NCBI RefSeq assembly: GCF_001476655.1
Contig: NZ_LDRT01000067.1
Location: 1 to 33,500, forward strand
Reading direction: 5' to 3'
DNA length: 33,500 nucleotides
From: Microbacterium testaceum
GTDB taxonomy: Bacteria > Actinomycetota > Actinomycetes > Actinomycetales > Microbacteriaceae
Shown: one piece after another, positions 15,979 through 24,342 of the stretch
Layout: every line of letters begins with the position of its first letter
Numbering within the stretch: position 1 is the first letter of the stretch
Program-made: the position numbers and the translations under genes
The notes under the pieces: generated by a model
What the model was told of the DNA's origin: nothing
The model's input: only the letters and a program-made list of their open reading frames with translations
Database searches by the model: none

Positions 15979-16032
15979 CTTCGCTCGCACCTTCAAGCTC
16001 GCACCTTCGAGCTCGCACCTTCGAGCTCGCAC
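15979..16032. repeat. Tandem 14-base repeat between permease and binding-protein genes
   Basis: A 12-base partial unit at 15979-15990 is followed by three 14-base units (CTTCAAGCTCGCAC, then CTTCGAGCTCGCAC twice) ending 5 bases before the Shine-Dalgarno of the binding-protein gene. Two full units contain the self-complementary CGAGCTCG. It may form alternative RNA structures that tune expression of the next gene, or be slippage-generated. Confidence 0.85.
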
Positions 16033-16049
16033 CGTCAAGGAGGACACCC

Positions 16050-17369
16050 ATGTCAGCTTCGTCCCTGCCCAACCCCCTCATCAGCCGCCGTCGCGCCCTG
16101 CAGCTCTTCGGCATCGGCGCCGGCGCCGCGGTCCTCGCGGGCTGCGTGCCCAGCGGCACCGCCGGTCCCGCGGCCGGCGCCGCGGGCCTCGACGGCGGCG
16201 ACCCGACCGACTTCTCGTTCGCATCGTGGTCGCTCACCGAGGAGTCCGCGAAGCCGGCCCTCGAGGGGACGCTCACCAGCTACGAGAAGGCGAAGGGAGT
16301 CGCGATCAAGCGCACCGCCTTCCCGTACAACGAGTACATCAACCAGCTCATGCTGCAGGTGACCGGCGGGCAGTTCACCGGTGCCGCCCACGTCGACGTC
16401 GCGTGGCTCGGGAGCCTCGCGGCCACCGGCAAGCTGCAGGACCTGTCGTCGCTGGCATCCGGTCGCGGATACACCTCCTCGGCGCTGCAGGCAGCGACCT
16501 TCGACGGCACGCAGTACGCCCTGCCGTGGACGATCGGCGCGATCGGCCTCATCGCCAACTCCGAGACGCTCGGCAAGGTCGGCGTCGCCCCCGACGCCTT
16601 CCCGACCACGGTCGACGAGTTCGAGAAGACGCTGGTGAAGCTCAAGGGCCTCGGGGGCGGTCTCATCCCCTACGCCGCCTCGACCAAGGCCGCGCAGCTG
16701 AAGGACATCCTCATCTGGATGCAGACCTTCGGCAGCCCGCTCGTCGACGGCGACACGATCACGATCGGCGACGACGCGAGCGTCGAGGCCGTCACCTGGT
16801 ACAAGGGCCTGTACGACCAGGGCCTCATCGCCGCCGACGTCGACCGCTTCGACGCGCGCAGTCTCTTCGCCCAGGGGCGCGCCGCGATGTACGACGACGC
16901 TCCCGTGGGCCGCGGCGCGGTCACCAAGGAGTCGCCCGACGCGAACCTCGCGGCCAAGCTCGCCCCGGTCTCGCGGCCGGTGCTGAAGGCCGGCGACACC
17001 CCGCGCGCGCTCGTGTGGGGCGGTGCGATCGCGGTCGTCAACGGCGCGGGCGCGCCCACCGCGGGCGACTTCGCGCAGTACGCCACGAGCGACCTCGACG
17101 CGATCCTCGCCGACTACGCGCTGCGGGGGCTCCCGCCGGCGACGACCGAAGCACTCGCCTCGAGCGAGGTGTCCAGCGACACCTTCGGGGCGGCGTTCAG
17201 CGAGCGCATCACCGCGACCGCGAGCTCGAACCCGCTGTGGACCTTCACCGCCTACTCGCAGATCGAGTCGGCGATCGCCGATCAGGTGCAGGCCGTCCTG
17301 GTCGGGTCCGCTTCGCCGAAGGATGCCATGAAGAAGGCCGGCGAGGCCGCCCAGAAGCTGGTCGGTTGA
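16050..17369 (+). CDS. Carbohydrate ABC importer substrate-binding lipoprotein (SBP family 1)
   Basis: This 439-residue extracytoplasmic protein captures the sugar for the MalF/MalG-like permeases just upstream. Its N-terminus LISRRRALQLFGIGAGAAVLAGC combines a twin-arginine-like motif (SRRRAL) with a lipobox (LAGC). The body has features of family-1 solute-binding proteins: TSYEKAKGVAIKRTAFPYNEYINQLMLQVTGG, WLGSLAATGKLQDLSSL and TFDGTQYALPWTIGAIGLIANSETL. The ATG is preceded by AAGGAGG with 6-base spacing, the best ribosome-binding site in the window, matching the high level needed for a binding protein. The stop is one base from the start of the secreted BNR-type protein, so the two share a transcript. 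Confidence 0.94.
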   Translation: MSASSLPNPLISRRRALQLFGIGAGAAVLAGCVPSGTAGPAAGAAGLDGGDPTDFSFASWSLTEESAKPALEGTLTSYEKAKGVAIKRTAFPYNEYINQLMLQVTGGQFTGAAHVDVAWLGSLAATGKLQDLSSLASGRGYTSSALQAATFDGTQYALPWTIGAIGLIANSETLGKVGVAPDAFPTTVDEFEKTLVKLKGLGGGLIPYAASTKAAQLKDILIWMQTFGSPLVDGDTITIGDDASVEAVTWYKGLYDQGLIAADVDRFDARSLFAQGRAAMYDDAPVGRGAVTKESPDANLAAKLAPVSRPVLKAGDTPRALVWGGAIAVVNGAGAPTAGDFAQYATSDLDAILADYALRGLPPATTEALASSEVSSDTFGAAFSERITATASSNPLWTFTAYSQIESAIADQVQAVLVGSASPKDAMKKAGEAAQKLVG

Positions 17370-17370
17370 G

Positions 17371-19194
17371 ATGCGGGCCCTCCGCGGGGGGAGCGCGGCG
17401 GCCGTCGCCGCGCTCGCCCTCGGGCTGATCGTCGCGCCTCCCGCACACGCGGAGGGCGGCGCCACGGCGACCGTCGAGGAGCTCCCGTACGCCGTGGACT
17501 CGTCGAATCAGGCGGCCTGGTGGAATCCCCTCGACGTCGTGGGCGACGTGACCTACTTCGCCTTCAACGCACCGGCGCCCCAGGCCGCGCGGCACGAGGT
17601 GTACCTCGCCTCCCGCGCCGCCGACGGCACGTGGACCGAGGGATGTCTCCGCGCGACCGCCGGGGCCGCCTGCGTGACCTTCGTCGACGACAACGGCCAC
17701 AACCAGCCCTCGATCGTGGTCGACGGCGACGGGGTCATCCACGCCTTCGTGTCGATGCACAACGAGCAGTGGAACTACTTCCGCTCCGACACCGCGGGCG
17801 ACGTGCGCACGATGGTGGACCGCACCTCGACCATGCCCGACCTCGACGTCGACATCACCTACCCGGTGACCGCACGCGGGGCCGACGGCGATGCCTGGGT
17901 GCTGGTGCGCACCGGGACGGACGCCGATGGGGCGCGCGAGGGAGTTCTGTACCACTTCGATCGGGATGCCGGATCCTGGGCGCGCGAGACGACGATCGCC
18001 GCCGCGACGGGCTACTCCTTCTACCCCGACGACCTCGAGGTGTCGCCCGACGGCCGCGTGCACGTGCTGTGGGAGTGGGGACCGTTCCCCGCCGACCCCG
18101 CCCGTCACCTCGGCTCGTACGCCGTGTACGACCCCGCGACAGGGACGCTCGCGGACGTCGCGGGCACCACGGTGTCGGGGCCGATCACCCCCGCGTCTGC
18201 GGGAGCTCTCATCTGGCGGCCCTTCTCGCCGGGGGAGACCATCGGCAGTTACACCCCCGCGGTGCAGTCCGCGAAGCTCGCGCTCGACGGCTCGTTGCTC
18301 GCGGGTATCGGGTACCGCTTCGTCGAGAAGGATCGCTCCGCCTACGACGCACGCTTCGCCCGGTGGAACGGGTCGGCCTGGGCCGACGAGAAGGTCGTCG
18401 ACACCGCAGCCCTCGGCGACGGCGTCGCCACCTCGGCGGCCATCGACGTCACGCGCGCCGGCTCCACCACCCGCCTTTACACCGTGGTGACCGCGCAGGT
18501 CTGCGGCGAGGTGCACAGCCGCGCGGTGGTCGCCGAGCGCGACGACGCGACTTCCGGCTGGTCGTACGCCGGTGTCGGCGAGGCGCGCCGGGGCCAGCAG
18601 CGTCTGCGCGCCCAGGAGCGATCGACCGACGACGCCGACGTGGTCTATCTCTCGGCACCGGTCGCGGCTCCGGCCCGGCTCTCGCACGCGGTGGTTCCGC
18701 GGGGTGGCCCGGTCGGTCCGGCCACCACGCTGTCGGAGGTGGTGGCCGACCTCCGCGACGACCCGGGCGGGGTGAACGTCGCTCTGGGCGCCACCGCGAC
18801 CGCCTCGTCGAGCCTGCGCGCCGACACCGGCCCGGAACGCGCCGTCGACGGCGTCTGCAGCGATGCGAGCCGGTGGATCTCGGCCGTCGGAGACACGGCG
18901 CCGTGGATCTCGCTCGATCTCACCGCTCCAGCGGCTCTCGCGGAGGTGCGCGTGCGCAGCGGCTACAGCGCCGAGCCGGGCACAGCGGCCGTCCTGCGTT
19001 CCTTCGAGGTGCAGGTGCGCACGTCCGCGGGGTGGACGAGCATCGGCTCCGTCACCGGCAACACGCAGCGCCTGGTGAGCATCCCGGCCGCGGGTGTCGT
19101 GGCCGACGGCGTGCGCCTGCTCATCAGCGACCCCTCGGCATCCGCCACCGACGTCGCCCGGGTCTTCGAGATCGAGGCGATCGCCGTGGAGTGA
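17371..19194 (+). CDS. Secreted BNR_4-type beta-propeller protein with C-terminal discoidin (F5/8C) domain; putative glycan lyase or rhamnosidase
   Basis: This 607-residue protein has a Sec signal peptide (MRALRGGSAAAVAALALGLIVAPPAHA, cut near residue 27). Residues about 35-460 resemble the BNR_4 seven-bladed propeller: FVDDNGHNQPSIVVDGDGVIHAFVSMHNEQWNYFRSD is its hallmark, with YPDDLEVSPDGRVHVLWEW in a later blade. Residues 468-607 form a discoidin/CBM32-like domain (NVALGATATASSSLRADTGPERAVDGV...WISLDLTAPAALAEVRV). Characterised BNR_4-like enzymes include ulvan lyases (PL24/PL25) and enzymes acting on rhamnose-glucuronic acid caps of arabinogalactan or gum arabic (PL27, GH145), so a uronic-acid glycan is a fair guess. 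I cannot assign catalytic residues. It is one base downstream of the binding-protein gene, so its product probably feeds that importer. Confidence 0.78.
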   Translation: MRALRGGSAAAVAALALGLIVAPPAHAEGGATATVEELPYAVDSSNQAAWWNPLDVVGDVTYFAFNAPAPQAARHEVYLASRAADGTWTEGCLRATAGAACVTFVDDNGHNQPSIVVDGDGVIHAFVSMHNEQWNYFRSDTAGDVRTMVDRTSTMPDLDVDITYPVTARGADGDAWVLVRTGTDADGAREGVLYHFDRDAGSWARETTIAAATGYSFYPDDLEVSPDGRVHVLWEWGPFPADPARHLGSYAVYDPATGTLADVAGTTVSGPITPASAGALIWRPFSPGETIGSYTPAVQSAKLALDGSLLAGIGYRFVEKDRSAYDARFARWNGSAWADEKVVDTAALGDGVATSAAIDVTRAGSTTRLYTVVTAQVCGEVHSRAVVAERDDATSGWSYAGVGEARRGQQRLRAQERSTDDADVVYLSAPVAAPARLSHAVVPRGGPVGPATTLSEVVADLRDDPGGVNVALGATATASSSLRADTGPERAVDGVCSDASRWISAVGDTAPWISLDLTAPAALAEVRVRSGYSAEPGTAAVLRSFEVQVRTSAGWTSIGSVTGNTQRLVSIPAAGVVADGVRLLISDPSASATDVARVFEIEAIAVE

Positions 19195-19259
19195 GCGCCC
19201 GATCCCCCCACCCCGCACCGCACCGGACGGCCCGCGTCCGCAGGAAGGACTCACGCGAC

Positions 19260-21512
19260 ATGCGTACACATACAGCCGACTTCGACCTCGTCGTGGTCGG
19301 TGGGGGACTCGCCGGAGTCTCCGCCGCCATCGCCGCCGCGCGCCTCGGTCGCCGCGTCGCCCTCATCAACAACCGTCCGGTCCTGGGTGGCAACTCCTCG
19401 TCGGAGGTGCGCGTCTGGGTCTGCGGGGCGACCGCCCACGGCAATCAGCGCTGGGCCCGCGAGAACGGCATCATCGGCGAGCTCTACCTCGAGAACCAGT
19501 ACCGCAACCCCGACGGCAATCCCGTGCACTGGGACGATGTCGTGCTCGACGCGGTCCGGGCCGAGTCGAACATCACGCTGCTGCTGAACACCGACGTGCG
19601 CGATGTCGTCGCCACCGGACCCGAGGGGGCTCGCCACATCGTGTCCGTGACGGGGTGGACGATGGGGGCCGAGACCGAGACGGTGCTCCGCGCGCCGCTG
19701 TTCCTCGACGGCACCGGTGACGGGTTGATCGGACACCTCGCCGGCGCGCGCGCCCGTCTCGGCAAGGAAGCGCGCGACGAGTTCGACGAGGACTGGGCCC
19801 CCGACGAAGCCGAGCGCACCTTCCTCGGCTCGACGCTGCTGTTCTACACGAAGGACGTCGGACACCCCGTCCGCTTCGTCGCCCCCGACTCCGCGAAGGC
19901 CATCCGCGACACCCCGATCCCCTCCTCGCGCATCATCCGCAGCGGCGACAGCGGGGCGCACTACTGGTGGATCGAGTGGGGTGGTGAGCTCGACATCGTC
20001 CACGACAACGAGCGCATCCGCGACGAGCTGCGCTCGGTGATCCTCGGCATCTGGGATCACATCAAGAACTCGGGCGAGTTCGACGCCGAGACCCTCGATC
20101 TCGAGTGGATCGGCAACGTGCCCGGCAAGCGCGAGTACCGCCGGCTCGTCGGGGACTACACGCTGCACCAGCGCGACATCATCGAGCAGACGCGCTTCGA
20201 CGACGGCGTCGCCTTCGGCGGCTGGTCGATCGATCTGCACCCCACGGAGGGGATGTACTCCACCGGTGCGGGCGCCGTGCAGCGCTTCTCGAACGGTGTC
20301 TTCGAGATCCCGTACCGATCCCTCTACTCCGCCGACGTCGACAACCTGCTCATGGCCGGCCGCGACGTCTCGGCGACCCACATCGCCTTCGGCGCCGCCC
20401 GCGTCATGGCCACGTGCGCCGCGATGGGGGAGGCGGCGGGCACCGCGGCCGCGCTCGCGCTGACGTACGGCACCTCGCCGCGCGGCGTCTACGAGAGCCA
20501 CCGCGCCGAGCTGCGGCAGCTGCTGCTCCGCCAGGACGCTCCCCTCATCGGGGTGGCCGACGCCGACCCCGCCGACCTTGCGCTCACCGCGCGCGTCTCG
20601 GCTTCCGGCGTGCGCGACGGACTCGGGCCGCACCCCTCCGCGCCGAGCGCCCCCCACCCCCTGGCCCACGACATCGGCATCGTCGTGCCGGTGCACCCGC
20701 ACCTCGACGGGATCGAGCTCCTCGTCGCGAGCGAGACCGACACCGAGCTCGAGGTCGAGGTCCATTCGACCGGTCTCGCGCAGAACGTCGTCCCCGAGCG
20801 GCTCGAGCACCGTGTCACGGTCCCCGTCTCCGCGGGCGACGCCCGCTGGGTGAGCGCCCCGGTGCGCTGGCAGCCCGAGATCCCCGCGAACGCCGTGATC
20901 GTGGTCCGGGCCCGGCCCGGCGTGACGCTGTTCACGACGGATGACCTGCCCCCCGGCATCCTGACCCTGGTTCACACCTCGGATGCCGAGGATCAGAACG
21001 TGCACGTCAGCCTCGACGAACTGCTGGTGCAGTGGCCGACCAAGCCGCTGCGCGGCCGCTCGATCGTGTTCCGCTCGACGGCCCCGTCCGAAGCTCTCGC
21101 CCCCGAGCGCGCCGTGGGCGGGTATCAGCGACCCTTCGGCGGTCCGAACGCCTGGGCCTCGCGACCGCTGGCGGAGGAGCCCGCGTGGCTCCGGCTCGAC
21201 TGGGACGAGCCCGTGCGTGCGCGCGAGATCGTCCTCGTCCTCGACGATGATCCCGACGTCGAGCTGAACACGCTGCACCACCACCGCGACCCGCACCTGG
21301 TGATGCCTTCGCTCGTCCGCGACTACCGGGTCGAGGTGCAGACCGCCGACGGCGCCTGGCACACGGTGGCCGAGGTGGTCGACAACCGGCGACGTCGTCG
21401 GGCGCACCCCATCGTGCCGGAGCTCGGGGCGGTGACCGCGGCGCGCGTGGCCATAACGGCGACCAACGGATCCCCCGAGGCGCGCGTCGTCGCGTTCCGC
21501 GTCCAGGAGTGA
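19260..21512 (+). CDS. FAD-dependent oxidoreductase (FAD_oxidored family) with C-terminal discoidin-like domain
   Basis: This 750-residue protein starts with a Rossmann FAD-binding motif (FDLVVVGGGLAGVSAAIAAARLGRRVALINNRPVLGGNSS, GxGxxG at residues 14-19), has FLDGTGDGLIGHLAG mid-domain and NLLMAGRDVSATHIAFGAARVMATCAAMGEAAGTAAALA closing the flavin fold near residue 400, typical of the PF12831 group. Residues about 440-590 are beta-rich and 590-750 look discoidin-like (NAWASRPLAEEPAWLRLDWDEPVRAREIVLVLDDD...YRVEVQTADGAWHTVAEV). There is no signal peptide. AGGAAGGA lies 10 bases before the ATG. Members occur in bacterial glycan-utilisation loci, usually of unknown chemistry; oxidation of an imported sugar or uronate is inferred. 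The open frame extends upstream across the preceding gene, but that is a shadow. Confidence 0.82.
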   Translation: MRTHTADFDLVVVGGGLAGVSAAIAAARLGRRVALINNRPVLGGNSSSEVRVWVCGATAHGNQRWARENGIIGELYLENQYRNPDGNPVHWDDVVLDAVRAESNITLLLNTDVRDVVATGPEGARHIVSVTGWTMGAETETVLRAPLFLDGTGDGLIGHLAGARARLGKEARDEFDEDWAPDEAERTFLGSTLLFYTKDVGHPVRFVAPDSAKAIRDTPIPSSRIIRSGDSGAHYWWIEWGGELDIVHDNERIRDELRSVILGIWDHIKNSGEFDAETLDLEWIGNVPGKREYRRLVGDYTLHQRDIIEQTRFDDGVAFGGWSIDLHPTEGMYSTGAGAVQRFSNGVFEIPYRSLYSADVDNLLMAGRDVSATHIAFGAARVMATCAAMGEAAGTAAALALTYGTSPRGVYESHRAELRQLLLRQDAPLIGVADADPADLALTARVSASGVRDGLGPHPSAPSAPHPLAHDIGIVVPVHPHLDGIELLVASETDTELEVEVHSTGLAQNVVPERLEHRVTVPVSAGDARWVSAPVRWQPEIPANAVIVVRARPGVTLFTTDDLPPGILTLVHTSDAEDQNVHVSLDELLVQWPTKPLRGRSIVFRSTAPSEALAPERAVGGYQRPFGGPNAWASRPLAEEPAWLRLDWDEPVRAREIVLVLDDDPDVELNTLHHHRDPHLVMPSLVRDYRVEVQTADGAWHTVAEVVDNRRRRRAHPIVPELGAVTAARVAITATNGSPEARVVAFRVQE

Positions 21513-21576
21513 GATGGCCCGCGATACCGTATCCCCCAGAGTCGATCGGCCGACCAGGCGTGCGAGGAGTTCCCCG

Positions 21577-22470
21577 ATGACCGATTCCCCCTCGACGGCG
21601 CGGCGGGTCTCTCCCCTGACCCGGCGGGAGCGCACCGGGATCGTCGCCCTCGCCGTCCCCAACCTGGAGGAGCCCTACTTCGCCGAGCTGACGACGCTCC
21701 TGGCGCGCGGGGCGGAGGCGCGGGGGCTGTCGATCCTCATCCAGCAGACCGAGGGCGACCACCAGCGCGAGATCGACATCGCCAACGGCGTGGGTCTTCC
21801 CGCGACCGACGGCCTGATCCACATCCCACGCTCGCTCACCGTCGGCGACCTCACCCGCCGCACGTCGCCGGGACCGCTCGTGCTCCTCGGCGAGCACATC
21901 GCCGTGAGCCCGTTCACGCACGTCTCGATCGACAACCGGCGCACGGCCGACCTCGCGACCTCGCACCTGGCATCCGTCGGGTGCCGCCGGGTCGCCTTCA
22001 TCGGCCCGCGCCTGTCCCGACCCTCGGATGCCGCGGACCAGCGCTTCACCGGCTATCGCGACGCGGTCGCCCGCCTCGGCATCGCCGACGACCCCGGACT
22101 GATCGTCGCGGTCGACGCCTTCACCCCCGAGGAGGGGGTCGCCGCCCTGCGCCGACTGCACGCGGCGGGGACCCCGTTCGACGGGGTCGTGTGCTCGAAC
22201 GACTCCGTCGCCTTCGGCGTGCTCGCCGCGCTCCACGAGGTCGGCCTCACCGTCCCGGCGGATGTCGCGGTGATCGGCATCGACAACGTGCACGCCGCGA
22301 CCTACTCGGTCCCCGCGCTCACCTCGGTCGCCCCCGACGACCAGGGCATCGTCGAGGCGGCGTTCACCGAGCTCGAGCGGCAGATGGCCGCGCCCCCGGG
22401 GGCCGACGTCCCCGTGCGGCACATCGTGGTGGATGCCACGGTGATCGCGCGCGCGAGCACGGCCCGGTGA
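21577..22470 (+). CDS. LacI-family effector-binding protein lacking the helix-turn-helix
   Basis: This 297-residue protein is a LacI/GalR periplasmic-binding-like effector domain: RTGIVALAVPNLEEPYFAELTTLLARGAEARGLSILIQQTEGDHQREIDI is the start of the classic core, followed by VSIDNRRTADLATSHLASVGCRRVAFIG and FDGVVCSNDSVAFGVLAALHEVGLTVPADVAVIGIDNV. The usual 55-60-residue HTH and hinge helix are absent: only about 20 residues (MTDSPSTARRVSPLTRRE) precede the core, and the frame cannot extend because the oxidoreductase ends at 21512. ATG 21577 has GAGGAG 7 bases upstream; ATG 21514 is an alternative adding 21 residues with no HTH. No signal peptide is seen. It may be a DNA-binding-dead sensor working with the neighbouring DeoR protein, or a decaying repressor. 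Confidence 0.85.
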   Translation: MTDSPSTARRVSPLTRRERTGIVALAVPNLEEPYFAELTTLLARGAEARGLSILIQQTEGDHQREIDIANGVGLPATDGLIHIPRSLTVGDLTRRTSPGPLVLLGEHIAVSPFTHVSIDNRRTADLATSHLASVGCRRVAFIGPRLSRPSDAADQRFTGYRDAVARLGIADDPGLIVAVDAFTPEEGVAALRRLHAAGTPFDGVVCSNDSVAFGVLAALHEVGLTVPADVAVIGIDNVHAATYSVPALTSVAPDDQGIVEAAFTELERQMAAPPGADVPVRHIVVDATVIARASTAR

Positions 22471-22482
22471 CGCGCGGGACTG

Positions 22483-22511
22483 TCGCCGCACCGCCCCGGG
22501 CGGCGCGGCGA
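22483..22511. terminator. Bidirectional hairpin between convergent genes
   Basis: Arms 22483-22495 (TCGCCGCACCGCC) and 22499-22511 (GGCGGCGCGGCGA) pair with a single mismatch around a 3-base loop. It sits in the 44-base gap between the LacI-like stop and the DeoR stop, where a terminator serving both strands is expected. There is no U-run, as is usual in high-GC actinobacteria. Confidence 0.72.
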
Positions 22512-22514
22512 TCC

Positions 22515-23315
22515 TCAGTCGTCCGTGGAGTCCAGGGGCGCCACCCAGAGCTCGGCGACGTGGGAGCGGAGCACCTCTTCGTCGTCGGCCGCGATCCCGT
22601 CGTCGGTCACCACGAGATCGACCTCGTTCAGGTCGACGATGGTCGTGAGCCCCACGGCGCCCCACTTCGAGTGGTCCGCGAGCACGACGGCGCGCGCTCC
22701 CGCGGCGACGAGCGCGCGATTGGTCTCGGCCTCGAGCAGGTTCGAGGTGGTCAGCCCCGCCGTCACCTCCATCCCGCGGACGCCGAGGAAGACGACATCG
22801 CAGTGCAGGTGCTCGAGGGATGCCACGGCGACCGGGCCCACGAGAGCGTCGGTGGGCGTGCGGACGCCGCCGGTCAGGACGACGGTCTGCGTGTAGGGCT
22901 CGTCGGCGCGGTCCGGACGCGCGAAGACGTCGGCGACGGGGAGCGAGTTGGTGACGATCGTGAGGTCGGCGACGCCGCGCAGCTCCCGCGCGAGCGCCCA
23001 CGTCGACGAGCCGCCGCTGAGTCCCACGGACATGCCCGGCTCGACGAGCGCCGCCGCGCGGCGCGCGATCGCGGTCTTCTCCGCGCCGTGGCGGCGCGAC
23101 TGCGCGGTCAGGTCGCGAGCGGGGGCGTCACCGGGTCGCGGGTGGCGGGCGCCGCCGCGCACCTTGTCGACGTGGCCGTCGGCGGCGAGGACGTCGAGGT
23201 CGCGGCGGATCGTCATCTCGCTCACGCCGAGAGCGGCGGCGAGGTCCGGAACCGCGGCGGCGCCGTGGCGGCGCACCTCCGCCAGCAGGCGGGATCGGCG
23301 TTCGGCGGCGAGCAC
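22515..23315 (-). CDS. DeoR/GlpR-family transcriptional repressor
   Basis: This 266-residue regulator has the DeoR N-terminal helix-turn-helix (AERRSRLLAEVRRHGAAAVPDLAAALGVSEMTIRRDLDVLAADGHVDKVRGGAR, with the SEMTIRRDLDVL recognition helix) and the sugar-phosphate-sensing domain (KTAIARRAAALVEPGMSVGLSGGSSTWALARELRG...TIVTNSLPVADVF and VVFLGVRGMEVTAGLTTSNLLEAETNRALV). The GTG start is supported by AGGAG 5 bases upstream. DeoR proteins usually respond to phosphorylated sugar intermediates and bind A/T-rich TGTTT-type repeats, which fits the A-rich repeats upstream of the sugar ABC operon at 13923. It diverges from the esterase gene at 23363. Confidence 0.93.
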   Translation of the reverse strand: MLAAERRSRLLAEVRRHGAAAVPDLAAALGVSEMTIRRDLDVLAADGHVDKVRGGARHPRPGDAPARDLTAQSRRHGAEKTAIARRAAALVEPGMSVGLSGGSSTWALARELRGVADLTIVTNSLPVADVFARPDRADEPYTQTVVLTGGVRTPTDALVGPVAVASLEHLHCDVVFLGVRGMEVTAGLTTSNLLEAETNRALVAAGARAVVLADHSKWGAVGLTTIVDLNEVDLVVTDDGIAADDEEVLRSHVAELWVAPLDSTDD

Positions 23316-23362
23316 GATCGCTCCTCTCGGTCGGGCCTCCAGTCTTCCACGGCGGCCCGCTC

Positions 23363-24334
23363 ATGACGGGCGCGACGATCGAGCCCGGCGACGGCGACTA
23401 CGGCTTCGACCTCGCGGCGCTCCGGGCCGTGCCGCCGGTGCCGCCTCCGCCCGGCTTCGTCGAGCGGTGGCGGTCCTGGTACGACGAGGCGCTCGCGGTC
23501 GACCCCGACCTGCGCGTGCGCCCGCTCGGCCGCCGCGAGGGACGCGACCTGTTCGCGGTGGAGCACGTCGTCTCTGGCGGACTGCGCCTCGGCGGTTGGT
23601 TCGCCACGGCCGTGGACGGGCGCCCGACCCGCGTCGGAATCGTGCACAGCCACGGCTATGGCGGGCGCGAGGAGCCCGAGTTCGATCGCGTCCCGGAAGA
23701 CGCCGCGGTCTTCTTCTCGCTCGCCCGGGGACAGGGACGCCTGAACGCCGGGGTCGGTGCGCCAACCCCCGCCGAGGGGCATGTGCTGCACGGCATCCGT
23801 TCGATCGACGACTACGTGCTCGGTCGCTGCGCGGTCGACCTGTGGCACGCCGGATCCGCGCTGCGCACCCTCGCCGGGGACGTTCCCCTCTACCTCGTCG
23901 GCGAGAGCTTCGGGGGAGGGATCGGGGCCCTCGCGCTGCCCTGGGACGAGCGGCTCGTCGGGGCGACGCTGATCGTCCCGAGCTTCGGTCAGTACGACCT
24001 CCGGCTGCGGATGCCGTGCGAGGGCAGCGGCGAGCGCGTTCGGCAGTATGTCGCGGCGCATCCTTCCGCGCGCGAGGTGCTGCGCTTCTTCGACGCGTCG
24101 ACCGCGGCCGGCTTCGCGCGCGTGCCCGTGCGGGTCGAGGCGGCGCTGGTCGACCGGCACGTGCCGCCTCCCGGGCAGTTCGCCGTCGCGAACGCGATCG
24201 ATGCCGCGCCCGGGGCCGAGCTCGAGCTCGCCGTCCTCCCGTATGGGCACCGCGAGTACGACGGCCTCGGCGCGGTGCGCTCCGCCGCGTTCGCCGCGAC
24301 CCGCGACCACATCTCCCGTTCTCTCGGCCGCTGA
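23363..24334 (+). CDS. Alpha/beta hydrolase of the acetyl-xylan-esterase-like group
   Basis: This 323-residue protein opens with FDLAALRAVPPVPPPPGFVERWRSWYDEALAVDP, a pattern like the N-terminus of AXE1 (CE7-like) esterases. Catalytic candidates are Ser182 in VGESFGGGIGALAL, His296 in LPYGHREYDG and an Asp near DRHVPPPGQF. GIVHSHGYGGRE supplies an oxyanion-type turn. The His context is weaker than in the neighbouring CE7 enzyme, so it may be a divergent paralogue. No signal peptide, so it acts inside the cell. It diverges from deoR and is followed 8 bases later by the CE7 gene, most likely as an operon. Deacetylation of imported glycan fragments is inferred. Confidence 0.75.
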   Translation: MTGATIEPGDGDYGFDLAALRAVPPVPPPPGFVERWRSWYDEALAVDPDLRVRPLGRREGRDLFAVEHVVSGGLRLGGWFATAVDGRPTRVGIVHSHGYGGREEPEFDRVPEDAAVFFSLARGQGRLNAGVGAPTPAEGHVLHGIRSIDDYVLGRCAVDLWHAGSALRTLAGDVPLYLVGESFGGGIGALALPWDERLVGATLIVPSFGQYDLRLRMPCEGSGERVRQYVAAHPSAREVLRFFDASTAAGFARVPVRVEAALVDRHVPPPGQFAVANAIDAAPGAELELAVLPYGHREYDGLGAVRSAAFAATRDHISRSLGR

Positions 24335-24342
24335 GGAGCCCG

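Noticed and set aside
15979..16032. CRISPR-like array
   Set aside because: Units are 14 bases, directly tandem with no spacers and no cas genes nearby.
17520..21512. 1330-codon frame that would fuse an N-terminal part to the FAD oxidoreductase
   Set aside because: The first ~580 codons are a shadow of the BNR_4 gene; the oxidoreductase has its own Shine-Dalgarno and ATG at 19260.
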